Assembly (NCBI GenBank): GCA_902478715.1
Contig: CABSMC010000010.1
Coordinates: forward strand, 1 to 48,823
Length of the DNA: 48,823 nucleotides
Reading direction: 5' to 3'
Origin: an uncultured Adlercreutzia sp.
GTDB lineage: Bacteria; Actinomycetota; Coriobacteriia; Coriobacteriales; Eggerthellaceae
The notes beneath the pieces were generated by a model, which was not told where the DNA came from, searched no databases, and saw only the letters and a program-made list of their open reading frames with translations. Position numbers and translations under genes: made by a program. The stretch's first letter is position 1, and every line of letters starts with the position of its first letter. Below are positions 41,466 through 48,823 of this stretch, in pieces.

Positions 41466-41663
41466 GGGAACCTCCTCTTTCCGGAGTCGAAATGCCTGCA
41501 CCTTGCGGTACGCGAGACGCCGCGCAAACCAGAGGCGCTCCGACTCGAATGACATTGCGGCTATTGTGCCATCATTCCCCTTTTGACGCCCAATCAGTGG
41601 GAAAATTGTCACCTAATTCCGCAAGAATTAAGCAAGCTTGAAGGGTCTCGGAAGAGCGACCGC

Positions 41664-43034
41664 CTACATCTCGCGCTCTTCCACCACCGTGTAGGCGGGA
41701 AGGATGCTCGCTTTCACCACGCGATAGCAGAGTATGGCCGTAAGCGGCATGCCCAGGCACAGAAGCGTGCCCACCTTGAAGGAGGCCATGGTGCCGAAGG
41801 TGTCAATGAGGGCGCCGGCCACGGTGGGCCCGAAGGCGGCCCCGCAGGTATAGCCGGCATTGAGCCACGTGATGGCCTCGGTGAGGCGCGCGTCGGGCAC
41901 GGCGCGCTCGCAAACGCCGTTGGCCACGATGAGCAGAGGCGCGTAGGTGCACGCGCCCAGCAGCGCCACCGCCATCAGCGTGGGCGCCGAATCGATAAGG
42001 AACATGGTGCCGAAGGACAGGCCGACGGCGCAGGCGGCCACCACGAGCTGCTTGGGCAGAGGCGCCCGCAGACGCACCATGCCGAACAGAAAGCCCGCCG
42101 TCATGGATACCGCGCCCGAGGCCATAAGAACCGCGCCGGCGAAATCGGGGCTGTTCAAGTCCTCGGAAAGCGACACTGTGGCAGTATCGAACAGGCCGAG
42201 GAACGACCCGGCGAAGGCGTAGATCACGAACAGCACGCGCACCGCTGCGGAGGTGGCAAGCAGGCTCTTCGAAGGCACGGACGCTGCCGAAGCGACGGCA
42301 GCCGCCCCCTCGGCGAGCGCGCCCTTCGAAGCAGCTGCGCCGGCTCCCGCCGTATCGGCGACGGCCGAGGCCGCCTCGGCGCCACTCCCCGCAACGTCGG
42401 TCTGCGACCAGCCGGGATGCGGCTCGGTGCCCTTCGCCGAGCACAGAAGCACGACCCCGATGGCAAAGGCGACGCCGCCGCACACCATGCCCGCCACCGG
42501 CGCGATGGCGGCGGCGAGCGCGATAGAGATGGACGGGCTGAAGATGAACGCCATGTCGTCGAGCACGCTCTCGTAGGAGAACATGGTGCGCAGATCGGGC
42601 GCTGTCTCGCCCAAGCGGCCGGAACGGATGAGGTAGGTCCATCGGGCGCGGGCCATGGCCTGGGGGCTTGGGAAGAACCCCACCAGCAGCGCTCCTACGA
42701 ACAGGGGCCATACCGGCCCGTGCAGCGCCACGTTCGCAATAAGGACAACGAGGCCCAAAAGCGATACGGCCGCGGCCTTGGGCACCACGGCCGACTGGCC
42801 GCGCTCGTCGATGCGCTTCGACACCCGGGGCGTCACCACGAAGATGGACAACGCAATGAGCGAGGAGGACAGCCCTGCCGTGAGAAAAGAGTAACCCGAC
42901 AGCGTGATCATCGTGACCACGCCGATGTTCAGCATGCTGCCGAAAAAGCGCATGAGCAAACAGGCGATGTCGAAGGGGTAGGCCTCGCGCACGCGAAGCA
43001 CCTTCTTATAGACTCCCGGACTCACCTTCGCCAC
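41664..43034 (-). CDS. MFS transporter, unknown substrate
   Basis: A 456-aa major-facilitator protein with twelve predicted helices and a long Ala/Gly/Ser-rich central loop between the two six-helix bundles (about residues 210-265). The C-terminal half has LPKQLVVAACAVGLSFG and LNAGYTCGAAFGPTVAGALI, as in sugar or drug efflux MFS carriers. GTG 43034, with GGAGG seven bases upstream, is preferred to ATG 43058, which has no ribosome site. The substrate is not inferable. Confidence 0.82.
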   Translation of the reverse strand: MAKVSPGVYKKVLRVREAYPFDIACLLMRFFGSMLNIGVVTMITLSGYSFLTAGLSSSLIALSIFVVTPRVSKRIDERGQSAVVPKAAAVSLLGLVVLIANVALHGPVWPLFVGALLVGFFPSPQAMARARWTYLIRSGRLGETAPDLRTMFSYESVLDDMAFIFSPSISIALAAAIAPVAGMVCGGVAFAIGVVLLCSAKGTEPHPGWSQTDVAGSGAEAASAVADTAGAGAAASKGALAEGAAAVASAASVPSKSLLATSAAVRVLFVIYAFAGSFLGLFDTATVSLSEDLNSPDFAGAVLMASGAVSMTAGFLFGMVRLRAPLPKQLVVAACAVGLSFGTMFLIDSAPTLMAVALLGACTYAPLLIVANGVCERAVPDARLTEAITWLNAGYTCGAAFGPTVAGALIDTFGTMASFKVGTLLCLGMPLTAILCYRVVKASILPAYTVVEEREM

Positions 43035-43362
43035 GCTTCCACCTCCGCTCCCGCTCATAGCGCCGGGGCCGCGCCCGGCTTAACGTCTACCGTCCCGTAG
43101 GGTAACACGTCGCCGCAGGTGGCGGAAGAGACACGTCTCCAAGAAACCGGAGGCCTTCTTGGGCGCGCCCACAAGCCCGGAGGCGCCCTTGGGCTCCCTT
43201 GCTGCCCGAAATGCGCGAACGGCCCCGCAGCCGGGGCGGGCTGCGGGGCCTTCAAGAGGCGGCCGCCGGGCAAGCGGCCGATCCGCCGGAACGAGGCGGC
43301 AGCTGGCACCTCAGAGGGAGCTGGCCCGAAAGAAGGGGCACGAGCCAGCGTCAACCAACCAG
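43035..43362. other. 328-bp GC-rich gap with a strong hairpin
   Basis: No gene is supported here; a minus-strand frame over most of it has Pro/Ala/Arg composition typical of random GC-rich DNA. It includes a perfect 12-bp stem, GGCCCCGCAGCC (43221-43232) with GGCTGCGGGGCC (43239-43250), 113 bases past the stop of the MHS transporter gene and without a U-run. It may end that transcript. Confidence 0.5.
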
Positions 43363-44685
43363 CTACCGAATCTCGTCCAGGGGTATGCCATTATAATCGT
43401 GGGCTGTGAAGAACAAGATAACGCCGGCCACCGCGCTGATGGCCATCATATAAAAAGCTGGCATGAGCCCGTTGCCCGTGGCGTCGATGAGCGCCGTGGC
43501 CACGAACGACGCCGTGCCGCCGAACACCACGTAGGCGATGTTCGAACCCAAAGCCGCACCGGTGTAGCGCACTTCCGTGGGGAACATCTCCGCCTGATAG
43601 CAGGCGATGTTCGCATCGTTGAGCGATAGCGTCACGCACATGATGAGCTCGGCCACAATCACGATGGGCAGCGACGCCGTCCCCAGCATGAGGAAGCAGG
43701 GAATGGAAAGCACGATGAAGGCGACGCATGCGGTGAGCAGCATACGCCGACGCCCCACTTTATCGGACAGTGTACCCGAGCCGAAGATGATGAGCAGATA
43801 TGCAATGAGCGCGATATCGGTGGCCAGCTGCGCCTGGGACGCCTCCATTGAGGTGTAGCTCGTCAGGTACGTCGGCAGATAGGTGAGCACCAGGTAAAAT
43901 CCCACCGCGTTCACCATAGTAGCGGCAACGGAGGACAGCAGGCGCTTGCGGTACTTCTTGAACACCAAGTGCGTCGGATGCTCCGCCTCCTTGTTCCCCT
44001 CTTCCATCTTCACGAAAGCCGGAGAGTCTTCCAGCTTGGTGCGGATGTAGTGGGCGATGAAGCCGAGTGGGCCAGCCAGAAGAAACGGAATGCGCCAGCC
44101 CCACTCAATAATGGCGGCCTCGGGCAGAATCATTTTCAGCACAAGGGCCATCGTGGAGCCCGCCAACAAGCCCGTGGCCGTCGAGGCAGGGACGAGCGAG
44201 CAATAGCGGCCGCGCTTCTCAGGCGGGGCATACTCGGCCAGAAACACAGCGGCACCCGAGTACTCGCCGGCCACTGAGAACCCTTGTACGCTGCGCAGCA
44301 CGAGCAACAGGATGGGAGAGGCCAGGCCAATGGCCTGGTAGGACGGCAGACAGCCGATGAGGAAAGCGGCGCCGGACATGAGCAGAACCGAGATGGCCAG
44401 CGACTGCTTGCGACCCTTTTTGTCGCCCATGCTTCCCCAGAACATAGCGCCAAGCGGACGGAAAATGAACGCTAGGGCAAAGATGGCGAAGGCCATCAAG
44501 GTCGAGTTCACCTCAGAGCCGGGAAAGAAGACCTGACCGATCGTAATAGCAAAGTACGTATAGGTGGCATAGTCGAACCACTCGATGAAGTTCCCCAGAA
44601 ACGACGAGGCGGCAACGCGCTTCAAATCGCCATGGGGCTCGCGGGCGACAGGGGCGACCGCGGGCGCGTCATCGTTAGTCCTCAT
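43363..44685 (-). CDS. MHS-family MFS transporter, probably creatinine or creatine uptake
   Basis: A 440-aa metabolite:H+ symporter of the MHS family (ProP/ShiA/KgtP relatives). Signature parts: SSFLGNFIEWFDYATYTYFA near the N-terminus, FRPLGAMFWGSMGDKKGRK, and VQGFSVAGEYSGAAVFLAEY. The twelve-helix length is normal. ATG 44685 overlaps the creatininase stop by 11 bases, so the two are coupled. Its place downstream of a creatininase suggests creatinine, creatine or a related guanidino compound as substrate; this is inferred from context. Confidence 0.85.
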   Translation of the reverse strand: MRTNDDAPAVAPVAREPHGDLKRVAASSFLGNFIEWFDYATYTYFAITIGQVFFPGSEVNSTLMAFAIFALAFIFRPLGAMFWGSMGDKKGRKQSLAISVLLMSGAAFLIGCLPSYQAIGLASPILLLVLRSVQGFSVAGEYSGAAVFLAEYAPPEKRGRYCSLVPASTATGLLAGSTMALVLKMILPEAAIIEWGWRIPFLLAGPLGFIAHYIRTKLEDSPAFVKMEEGNKEAEHPTHLVFKKYRKRLLSSVAATMVNAVGFYLVLTYLPTYLTSYTSMEASQAQLATDIALIAYLLIIFGSGTLSDKVGRRRMLLTACVAFIVLSIPCFLMLGTASLPIVIVAELIMCVTLSLNDANIACYQAEMFPTEVRYTGAALGSNIAYVVFGGTASFVATALIDATGNGLMPAFYMMAISAVAGVILFFTAHDYNGIPLDEIR

Positions 44686-45505
44686 GGAAATCACCCGCTC
44701 CGCTGAATTCGTCCTCGATAGCGATGACCATATTGGCCACGGCCACGTCGCGCAGGATGATGCCCTTCTCGCGCGTAGAGGCACCAGGATGAGACAAGCA
44801 GCCCGAAGGCGGCGTGTAGTCGGCCACAATAGGCAGCACATCGTAATTGGGAAGCTCGGCGGGCAACCCCGTGTACAGCGCGGGATCGATGCGATCCATG
44901 TCCACCAAATCGGGATAGAACAAGAGCATGAGGGACGTCTCCATCACGCCGGCATGCTCCAAATCCCAACCCGTGAAGCCATCGGGATAAAGTTCCTGGA
45001 TGGTGGCATCGTCAACAAAATCCCAGTAGGACAAAAGCTGAATCTTTACGTCTCTGATGCCTTCGGCCGATGCCTTCTCGAGAGCCAGCTCCGCGCCTTC
45101 AAAGATAAACTGATAGTTCTCGTAATGGCCGTTCATGAACACGATCTTGCGAGCGCCGTCCTCGATGAGGCTATAGCAGATATCGCGGGCCAAAGAGATG
45201 ATCGTAGTACCCGACAGCGAAGTCGTGCCCGACAGGTGGAACCCGCCGCCACTGCGCTGTTGGGAACGATAGCCGAAATTGATGGCCGAGCACACGATAC
45301 CCTCGAGCGCGCCGTCCGTATCGGCCGTGAGCGCCTCAGCGGTCGCGCCGGCCATGGCCTTGGTAAGAGCGGCGTCCACGCACATGGCCATATGGCTGCC
45401 ATGCTGTTCGAGCGCACCAACGGGGATGAAGACGACGGCATCCTTCGCGAGCTTCTCGCGGTAGGTAAAGGCGTCCATCTCTTCCATGAATACAGAGTTT
45501 TTCAT
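44675..45505 (-). CDS. crnA: creatininase (creatinine amidohydrolase)
   Basis: Interconverts creatinine and creatine in the cytoplasm using two divalent metals. The 276-aa sequence follows the Pseudomonas enzyme closely as I remember it: PVGALEQHGSHMAMCVD (Glu33, His35, Asp44 as metal ligands), GYRSQQRSGGG, GTTSLSGTT, FMNGHYEN (His127, Tyr128, Glu129), YWDF (Trp161) and GWDLEHAGVMETSLML (Trp180, Asp181, His184). Many family members with other functions have NGHGGN instead of NGHYEN, so true creatininase activity is likely. AAGGAG five bases upstream fixes the start. No creatinase is visible in the window, so the fate of creatine is open. Confidence 0.9.
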   Translation of the reverse strand: MKNSVFMEEMDAFTYREKLAKDAVVFIPVGALEQHGSHMAMCVDAALTKAMAGATAEALTADTDGALEGIVCSAINFGYRSQQRSGGGFHLSGTTSLSGTTIISLARDICYSLIEDGARKIVFMNGHYENYQFIFEGAELALEKASAEGIRDVKIQLLSYWDFVDDATIQELYPDGFTGWDLEHAGVMETSLMLLFYPDLVDMDRIDPALYTGLPAELPNYDVLPIVADYTPPSGCLSHPGASTREKGIILRDVAVANMVIAIEDEFSGAGDFHED

Positions 45506-45567
45506 AGTCACTCCTTGAAAGCAGGGGCCTTCCCTCCCAAAAAGACCCATTTGGCAAGTGCGTAAGC

Positions 45568-45604
45568 GGAGGGCCGGGCTCTCACTTCCCCAGCCAGACC
45601 CTCC
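45568..45604 (-). other. intercistronic hairpin between transporter and creatininase
   Basis: On the minus strand GGAGGGTCTGGC pairs fully with GCCCGGCCCTCC (two U-G pairs) around a 13-base loop, between the DMT transporter stop and the creatininase start. No U-run follows. It may set relative expression or mark an mRNA processing site. Confidence 0.45.
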
Positions 45605-45619
45605 GCGAAAGCAGGGGAC

Positions 45620-46789
45620 TTAGCGGTCGTCGGCGTCGGGATGGTCCCGATCGTAAGCGTCGGCAGCTTTCTGGGCGCCGTCGGCCATAGCAGCCAGCTT
45701 CGGATCCATTCCATCCGGGTTCGCATCGATGAAGCCCGCACCGCCGGCTCCCACTTGGGCCGCCAGGGCCACTTCGCCATCAACAGCGGCATCGTTGACT
45801 TCTTTGTTCGCCGCACTGGTGGTGAAGACGATCTGGCTCACGCCGCCGATAACGATGAGCGCGCCGCCAATAAGCTGGAAGGCGGTCAGGGTCTCGCCGA
45901 ACAGGCACAGGCCCAGAAGCGACGCCATGATGGTCTCTTGATAGGAGATGGCAGCCAGCTCGCCGGCCTTCAGGCGCTTGGTGGCATGGGTGAGCAGATA
46001 GAACGCGCCGAAGCCGGTGATGAGAGCGGCGGCAATCAGCCACAGCCAGGAATCGAGCGGCATGGTGAACATGTTCCAGGGGTGCGTGATGATCTGGCCA
46101 GCGGCGTCGACCTGCGTCACGCCATTCACTTTCTCGGTATAGGACAGCGGCTGCAGGCAGAAGTTATGCCACAGCAGGAGCACGAGAATGGCCAGCGACG
46201 CAAACAAGAAGTTCCACCAGGAGCGCACGTTCGAGTCGCAATCCTCACGATAGCGGGAGAAGAACAGGTAGAGGCCATAGGCGACGCCCGACGCGAATGC
46301 GATGGCGTTGCCGAAGGTATAGGTGGGATCGAGGTCGAGCGTCAGACCCTCGGGAGTGACGATGCCCACGATGAACAGCATGCCGACTACCACGGCGATG
46401 ATGCAAAGAATGCCACGCCAATCAATCTTTTCCTTGAGGAAGATCGCCGCAAGGATCGTCGAGTAAATGGGGCCGGTGTAAATGAGGAACGACGCGTTCG
46501 CCAACGTCGTGTACTGGGTGGACAGGCAGTACAGGCCGGAAAGCAGCCCCAAGAAGATGCCCGAAAGCAGCATCATGCCCGAGAATCGCGTAGCCTTCAC
46601 CTTCTTGAAGCCGCCGATAAACAAGAAGATGATCGTGAGCGCAATAAGGCCCGCGAAGTTGCGCCAGAACGACACGAAGTCGCCTGGGGCGTCAATGAAG
46701 CGCGTGAACGCTCCGATGCCGCCCATCAAAGATGACGAGCAGAACATCATGATAAATCCGATGAGCTTGTACTTCGCCCTTTCGTTCAT
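45620..46789 (-). CDS. DMT-superfamily (EamA) transporter
   Basis: A 389-aa membrane protein with ten helices in two EamA halves (first: FCSSSLMGGIGAFTRFI, second near ITGFGAFYLLTHATKRLKAG) and an unusual acidic, Ala-rich cytoplasmic tail of about 65 residues. The start at ATG 46789 follows GAGGG; the frame further upstream lacks a site and crosses the promoter region. As first gene of the creatininase operon and divergent from a TetR gene, it may export or import a creatinine-related metabolite. The substrate is inferred only. Confidence 0.83.
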   Translation of the reverse strand: MNERAKYKLIGFIMMFCSSSLMGGIGAFTRFIDAPGDFVSFWRNFAGLIALTIIFLFIGGFKKVKATRFSGMMLLSGIFLGLLSGLYCLSTQYTTLANASFLIYTGPIYSTILAAIFLKEKIDWRGILCIIAVVVGMLFIVGIVTPEGLTLDLDPTYTFGNAIAFASGVAYGLYLFFSRYREDCDSNVRSWWNFLFASLAILVLLLWHNFCLQPLSYTEKVNGVTQVDAAGQIITHPWNMFTMPLDSWLWLIAAALITGFGAFYLLTHATKRLKAGELAAISYQETIMASLLGLCLFGETLTAFQLIGGALIVIGGVSQIVFTTSAANKEVNDAAVDGEVALAAQVGAGGAGFIDANPDGMDPKLAAMADGAQKAADAYDRDHPDADDR

Positions 46790-47072
46790 AGGAACCCTCT
46801 TCCCATTCGATTTCGAAGACGCCTCATTGGAAGCACCTTCCCCTATGAGAAGAATTGTGCGGCCCAGTCGTAGGCGAACGCAAAGGTCGAGTCGCAAACC
46901 CTGTTCCTCGAAACAGAATGTCAGCGGGTTTTTGTTTGAAGCGGAGGACAAATTGGCAATAATGTCACAAAATTGCGACAAGGGGGAAACCGCATCATGG
47001 TTCTCTTGACGTTCACCTTCAGTTGTCATCAATACAGCCACAGCGATCAGGTACTATGCGTTTAAGGAGGAC
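46790..47072. other. divergent control region of the creatininase locus
   Basis: Noncoding and AT-rich compared with its surroundings. It contains the dyad at 46963-46980 and a TACTAT -10-like box (47053-47058) shortly before the AAGGAGG that serves the small leader ORF. A short leader transcript starting near 47065 is plausible. Confidence 0.45.
46963..46980. promoter_or_regulatory. TetR operator candidate
   Basis: TGTCAC, AAAATT, GCGACA: 6-bp arms with one mismatch around an AT-only centre, between the DMT transporter and the TetR gene. Size and symmetry fit a TetR-family site. Confidence 0.4.
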
Positions 47073-47126
47073 ATGACCAACCCCCGGATGCATACCCGAA
47101 ACGAGCAGAAGGCGGCACTCCTATGA
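47073..47126 (+). CDS. 17-codon leader ORF overlapping tetR
   Basis: AAGGAGG (47064-47070) lies two bases before an ATG that opens a 17-residue peptide, MTNPRMHTRNEQKAALL. Its TGA overlaps the regulator's ATG (ATGA). The regulator's own ribosome site is poor (GAAGGC about 11 bases upstream), so the leader probably couples translation into it. The spacing from Shine-Dalgarno to ATG is short, which lowers confidence; the AGG part can still pair. The peptide itself shows no recognised motif. Confidence 0.4.
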   Translation: MTNPRMHTRNEQKAALL

Positions 47127-47707
47127 TCACTGACCTCACCCTGGGCGAGAACATCTTCAATTCCCCCGATTTGAGCATCAAGATGAAAATTCTTCATGCG
47201 GTGAACAAATCTCTCGATCAGATTACCGTGGCCGAGATCTGCCGCAACGCCGGCATCTCGCGACAGACCTTCTACCGGCACTTCGAGAGCAAGTACGACA
47301 TCCCTTGGTGGTACTCCATCTTCTGCCGCCAGTTCTATTTGAACGAGATCGGCCGCACCATCGATTGGAAAACGGGCTACTACCACCATCTGCGGCTCAT
47401 CGCCCAGGAGCGCGATTTCTTCCGTGAGTCCATCCAGTATTCGATCAACACGCCCTTCGGGCAGACCATCATGCCAGAAAACCGCAAGGCCGTGCTTCTC
47501 GACACCTTGGAGAACTACCGCCATGTCGAGGTGAACGACAACCTGCGCTTCATCGTGGAGGTGTTCTCGAAGCTGGAATGCGAGGTCATGAACGACTGGT
47601 TCCGCTCCGATGAGCCCACCGATCTTGCGCGCTGGACCGACGATTTGGTGAGCCTCGTGCCCGACCGCCTCTACCGCGCCCTGGAGATACCCGCAACCGA
47701 TCGATAG
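47123..47707 (+). CDS. TetR/AcrR-family regulator
   Basis: A 194-aa repressor-like protein. The N-terminal HTH (KMKILHAVNKSLDQITVAEI, then AGISRQTFYRHFESKYDIPWW) is canonical TetR. The C-terminal helical part, with LRLIAQERDFFRESIQYS and a TetR_C-like end, would bind the effector. It is divergent from the DMT-creatininase-MHS operon and is its likely regulator, perhaps sensing creatinine, creatine or a transport substrate. The start at 47123 overlaps the leader ORF stop. Confidence 0.88.
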   Translation: MITDLTLGENIFNSPDLSIKMKILHAVNKSLDQITVAEICRNAGISRQTFYRHFESKYDIPWWYSIFCRQFYLNEIGRTIDWKTGYYHHLRLIAQERDFFRESIQYSINTPFGQTIMPENRKAVLLDTLENYRHVEVNDNLRFIVEVFSKLECEVMNDWFRSDEPTDLARWTDDLVSLVPDRLYRALEIPATDR

Positions 47708-47847
47708 AGTCGCGCAAGCCCTTCATCCCGTCTCGCAATGAACCCGCCGAGGCAAACCAGCAGGTTCGCTTTGGCGAACTTGTAGTACCATGGAGACCGC
47801 AACCACAGAAGCGCCCGCAGGCGCACACGATAAAGGAGCGAGTCTCA

Positions 47848-48732
47848 ATGTACGACGGTCTTCAGAGCCCGGGGCGCAACGACGAGTGCTGGTGCGGCAG
47901 CGGCAAGAAGTACAAGAAATGCCACCTCGATTTCGACGAGCGCCTGGAAGAGCTCGCCGAGACCGGCGAGGAAGTGCCGCCGCGCGATTTGCTGAAGACC
48001 CCGGCCGAGATCGAGGGCATCAAGCGCAGCGCCGAGGTGAACATCGGCGTGCTGGATTACGTGGCCGAGCGCATCGCGCCGGGCATTACCACCGAGCAGA
48101 TTGACCAGTGGGTACACGACTACACCGTGGAGCACGGCGCCATTCCCGCGCCGCTCGATTACGAAGGCTTCCCGAAGTCGGTGTGCACCTCGGTTAACGA
48201 GGTGGTCTGCCACGGCATTCCCTCCCCTGATGAGGTGCTGCGCGAGGGCGACATCGTCAACATCGACTGCTCCACCATCAAAGACGGCTTCTTCTCGGAC
48301 TCTTCCCGTATGTTCTGCATCGGCGAGGTGTCCCCGGAAGCAGCCGATCTCGTGCGCGTCACGAAGGAGGCCGTGCAGGTGGGGCTGGACGCCATCAAGC
48401 CCTGGGGCCACTTGGGCGACATCGGCGCCGCCGTGAACGCCTACGCCCGCGAGCATGGCTACACCGTCGTGCGCGAGTTCGGTGGCCACGGCATCGGCCT
48501 GGAGTTCCACGAGGACCCCTTCGTGAGCTTCGTCACGGAAGCAGGCACCGGGCCCATTCTCGTGCCGGGGCTCTGCTTCACCATCGAGCCCATGATCAAC
48601 GCCGGCGCCCAGGAGATCGACATGACCGACCCCAACGGCTGGACAGTCCGCACCGCCGATCGGTCGCTCACGGCCCAATGGGAGGTCCAACTCGTCATCA
48701 CCGAGGACGGTTACGAACTGCTCAGCTGGTAG
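47848..48732 (+). CDS. map: type I methionine aminopeptidase with SEC-C zinc motif
   Basis: Removes N-terminal Met from nascent proteins. The 294-aa protein begins with a SEC-C motif (GRNDECWCGSGKKYKKCH, residues 9-26) that binds zinc and probably the ribosome, followed by the M24 pita-bread domain. Metal-ligand regions: VNIDCSTIKDGFFSDSSRMF (two Asp), GHGIGLEFHEDP (His), FTIEPM (Glu) and TAQWEVQLVI (Glu). AAGGAG nine bases upstream supports the start. M24 also includes creatinase, but the SEC-C domain and MetAP motifs rule that out here. Confidence 0.93.
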   Translation: MYDGLQSPGRNDECWCGSGKKYKKCHLDFDERLEELAETGEEVPPRDLLKTPAEIEGIKRSAEVNIGVLDYVAERIAPGITTEQIDQWVHDYTVEHGAIPAPLDYEGFPKSVCTSVNEVVCHGIPSPDEVLREGDIVNIDCSTIKDGFFSDSSRMFCIGEVSPEAADLVRVTKEAVQVGLDAIKPWGHLGDIGAAVNAYAREHGYTVVREFGGHGIGLEFHEDPFVSFVTEAGTGPILVPGLCFTIEPMINAGAQEIDMTDPNGWTVRTADRSLTAQWEVQLVITEDGYELLSW

Positions 48733-48801
48733 AGGGATAGCTCACCGGGCACCGTTTCCGAAATGATGGCGGTAACTTTACGGTCGCCATACGCTTAGCG
48801 G

Positions 48802-48823
48802 CCCGCTCCGATTTCGGGGCGGG
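48802..48823 (+). terminator. hairpin at the right window edge
   Basis: CCCGCTCCG, ATTT, CGGGGCGGG: a 9-bp stem with one U-G pair, 69 bases after the map stop. The window ends at the last stem base, so a U-run cannot be checked. Confidence 0.5.

Noticed and set aside
43055..43354. 99-codon minus-strand frame in the gap between two MFS genes
   Set aside because: Pro/Ala/Arg-rich composition typical of noncoding GC-rich DNA; it spans a strong hairpin and has no ribosome site.
47848..48732. M24-family gene as the missing creatinase of the creatininase locus
   Set aside because: The SEC-C motif and the methionine aminopeptidase metal-site sequences identify map, a housekeeping gene.

Overview
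The window looks like chromosomal DNA of a gut Coriobacteriia, most likely Eggerthellaceae (Eggerthella/Gordonibacter/Adlercreutzia relatives). The reasons are high GC, an actinobacterial-type integration host factor (mIHF), two LuxR regulators with twelve-helix-like membrane domains, several Tat-exported flavin or molybdenum oxidoreductases, and an arginine deiminase. The genus is inferred; no rRNA or tRNA gene was seen.

Layout. 1-10.8 kb: the truncated arginine deiminase arcA, an amidohydrolase, a DUF4143 ATPase behind a perfect operator-like palindrome, a Tat/lipoprotein flavin reductase with a divergent LysR regulator, mazG, mihF, a TrmH-type rRNA methyltransferase and a small membrane protein. 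10.8-14.4 kb: a 169-bp MITE-like inverted-repeat unit, htpG under a CIRCE operator, a palindrome-rich intergenic stretch, and a RelB-like antitoxin/PIN toxin pair. 14.4-27.6 kb, almost all on the minus strand: a seven-gene respiratory operon (unknown protein, Tat molybdoenzyme with a predicted Cys ligand, DmsB-like, DmsC-like, TorD chaperone, NapG-like, NapH-like), followed by a membrane LuxR. Upstream of it lie an MFS carrier fused to a CBS pair and a second membrane LuxR. 27.7-33.2 kb: divergent from that LuxR, a classical DMSO-reductase-like operon (DmsA with predicted Ser ligand, two DmsB paralogues, DmsC, TorD). 33.2-36.4 kb: a 2-hydroxyacyl-CoA dehydratase-like set (ASKHA activase, HGD-D protein, DUF2229 protein) encoded as three overlapping genes. 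36.5-43 kb: a membrane-anchored unknown protein, a small membrane protein, a CmpB-family membrane protein, a J-domain protein with a Cys-rich tail, a DUF4013 protein and an MFS carrier. 43.3-47.7 kb: a probable creatinine locus (MHS transporter, creatininase with its active-site residues intact, DMT/EamA transporter) divergent from a TetR regulator, which is preceded by an overlapping 17-codon leader ORF. 47.8-48.7 kb: methionine aminopeptidase with a SEC-C zinc motif.

How the genes work together. Two anaerobic respiratory operons, each beside a membrane LuxR, feed electrons from the quinone pool to exported molybdoenzymes; the first carries both DmsBC-type and NapGH-type conduits. The activase/dehydratase trio suggests ATP-driven low-potential reduction. 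The creatininase locus points to use of host creatinine. Start codons were chosen from ribosome binding sites and family alignment from memory. No database search was run, so substrates of the oxidoreductases and transporters are inferred or unknown.
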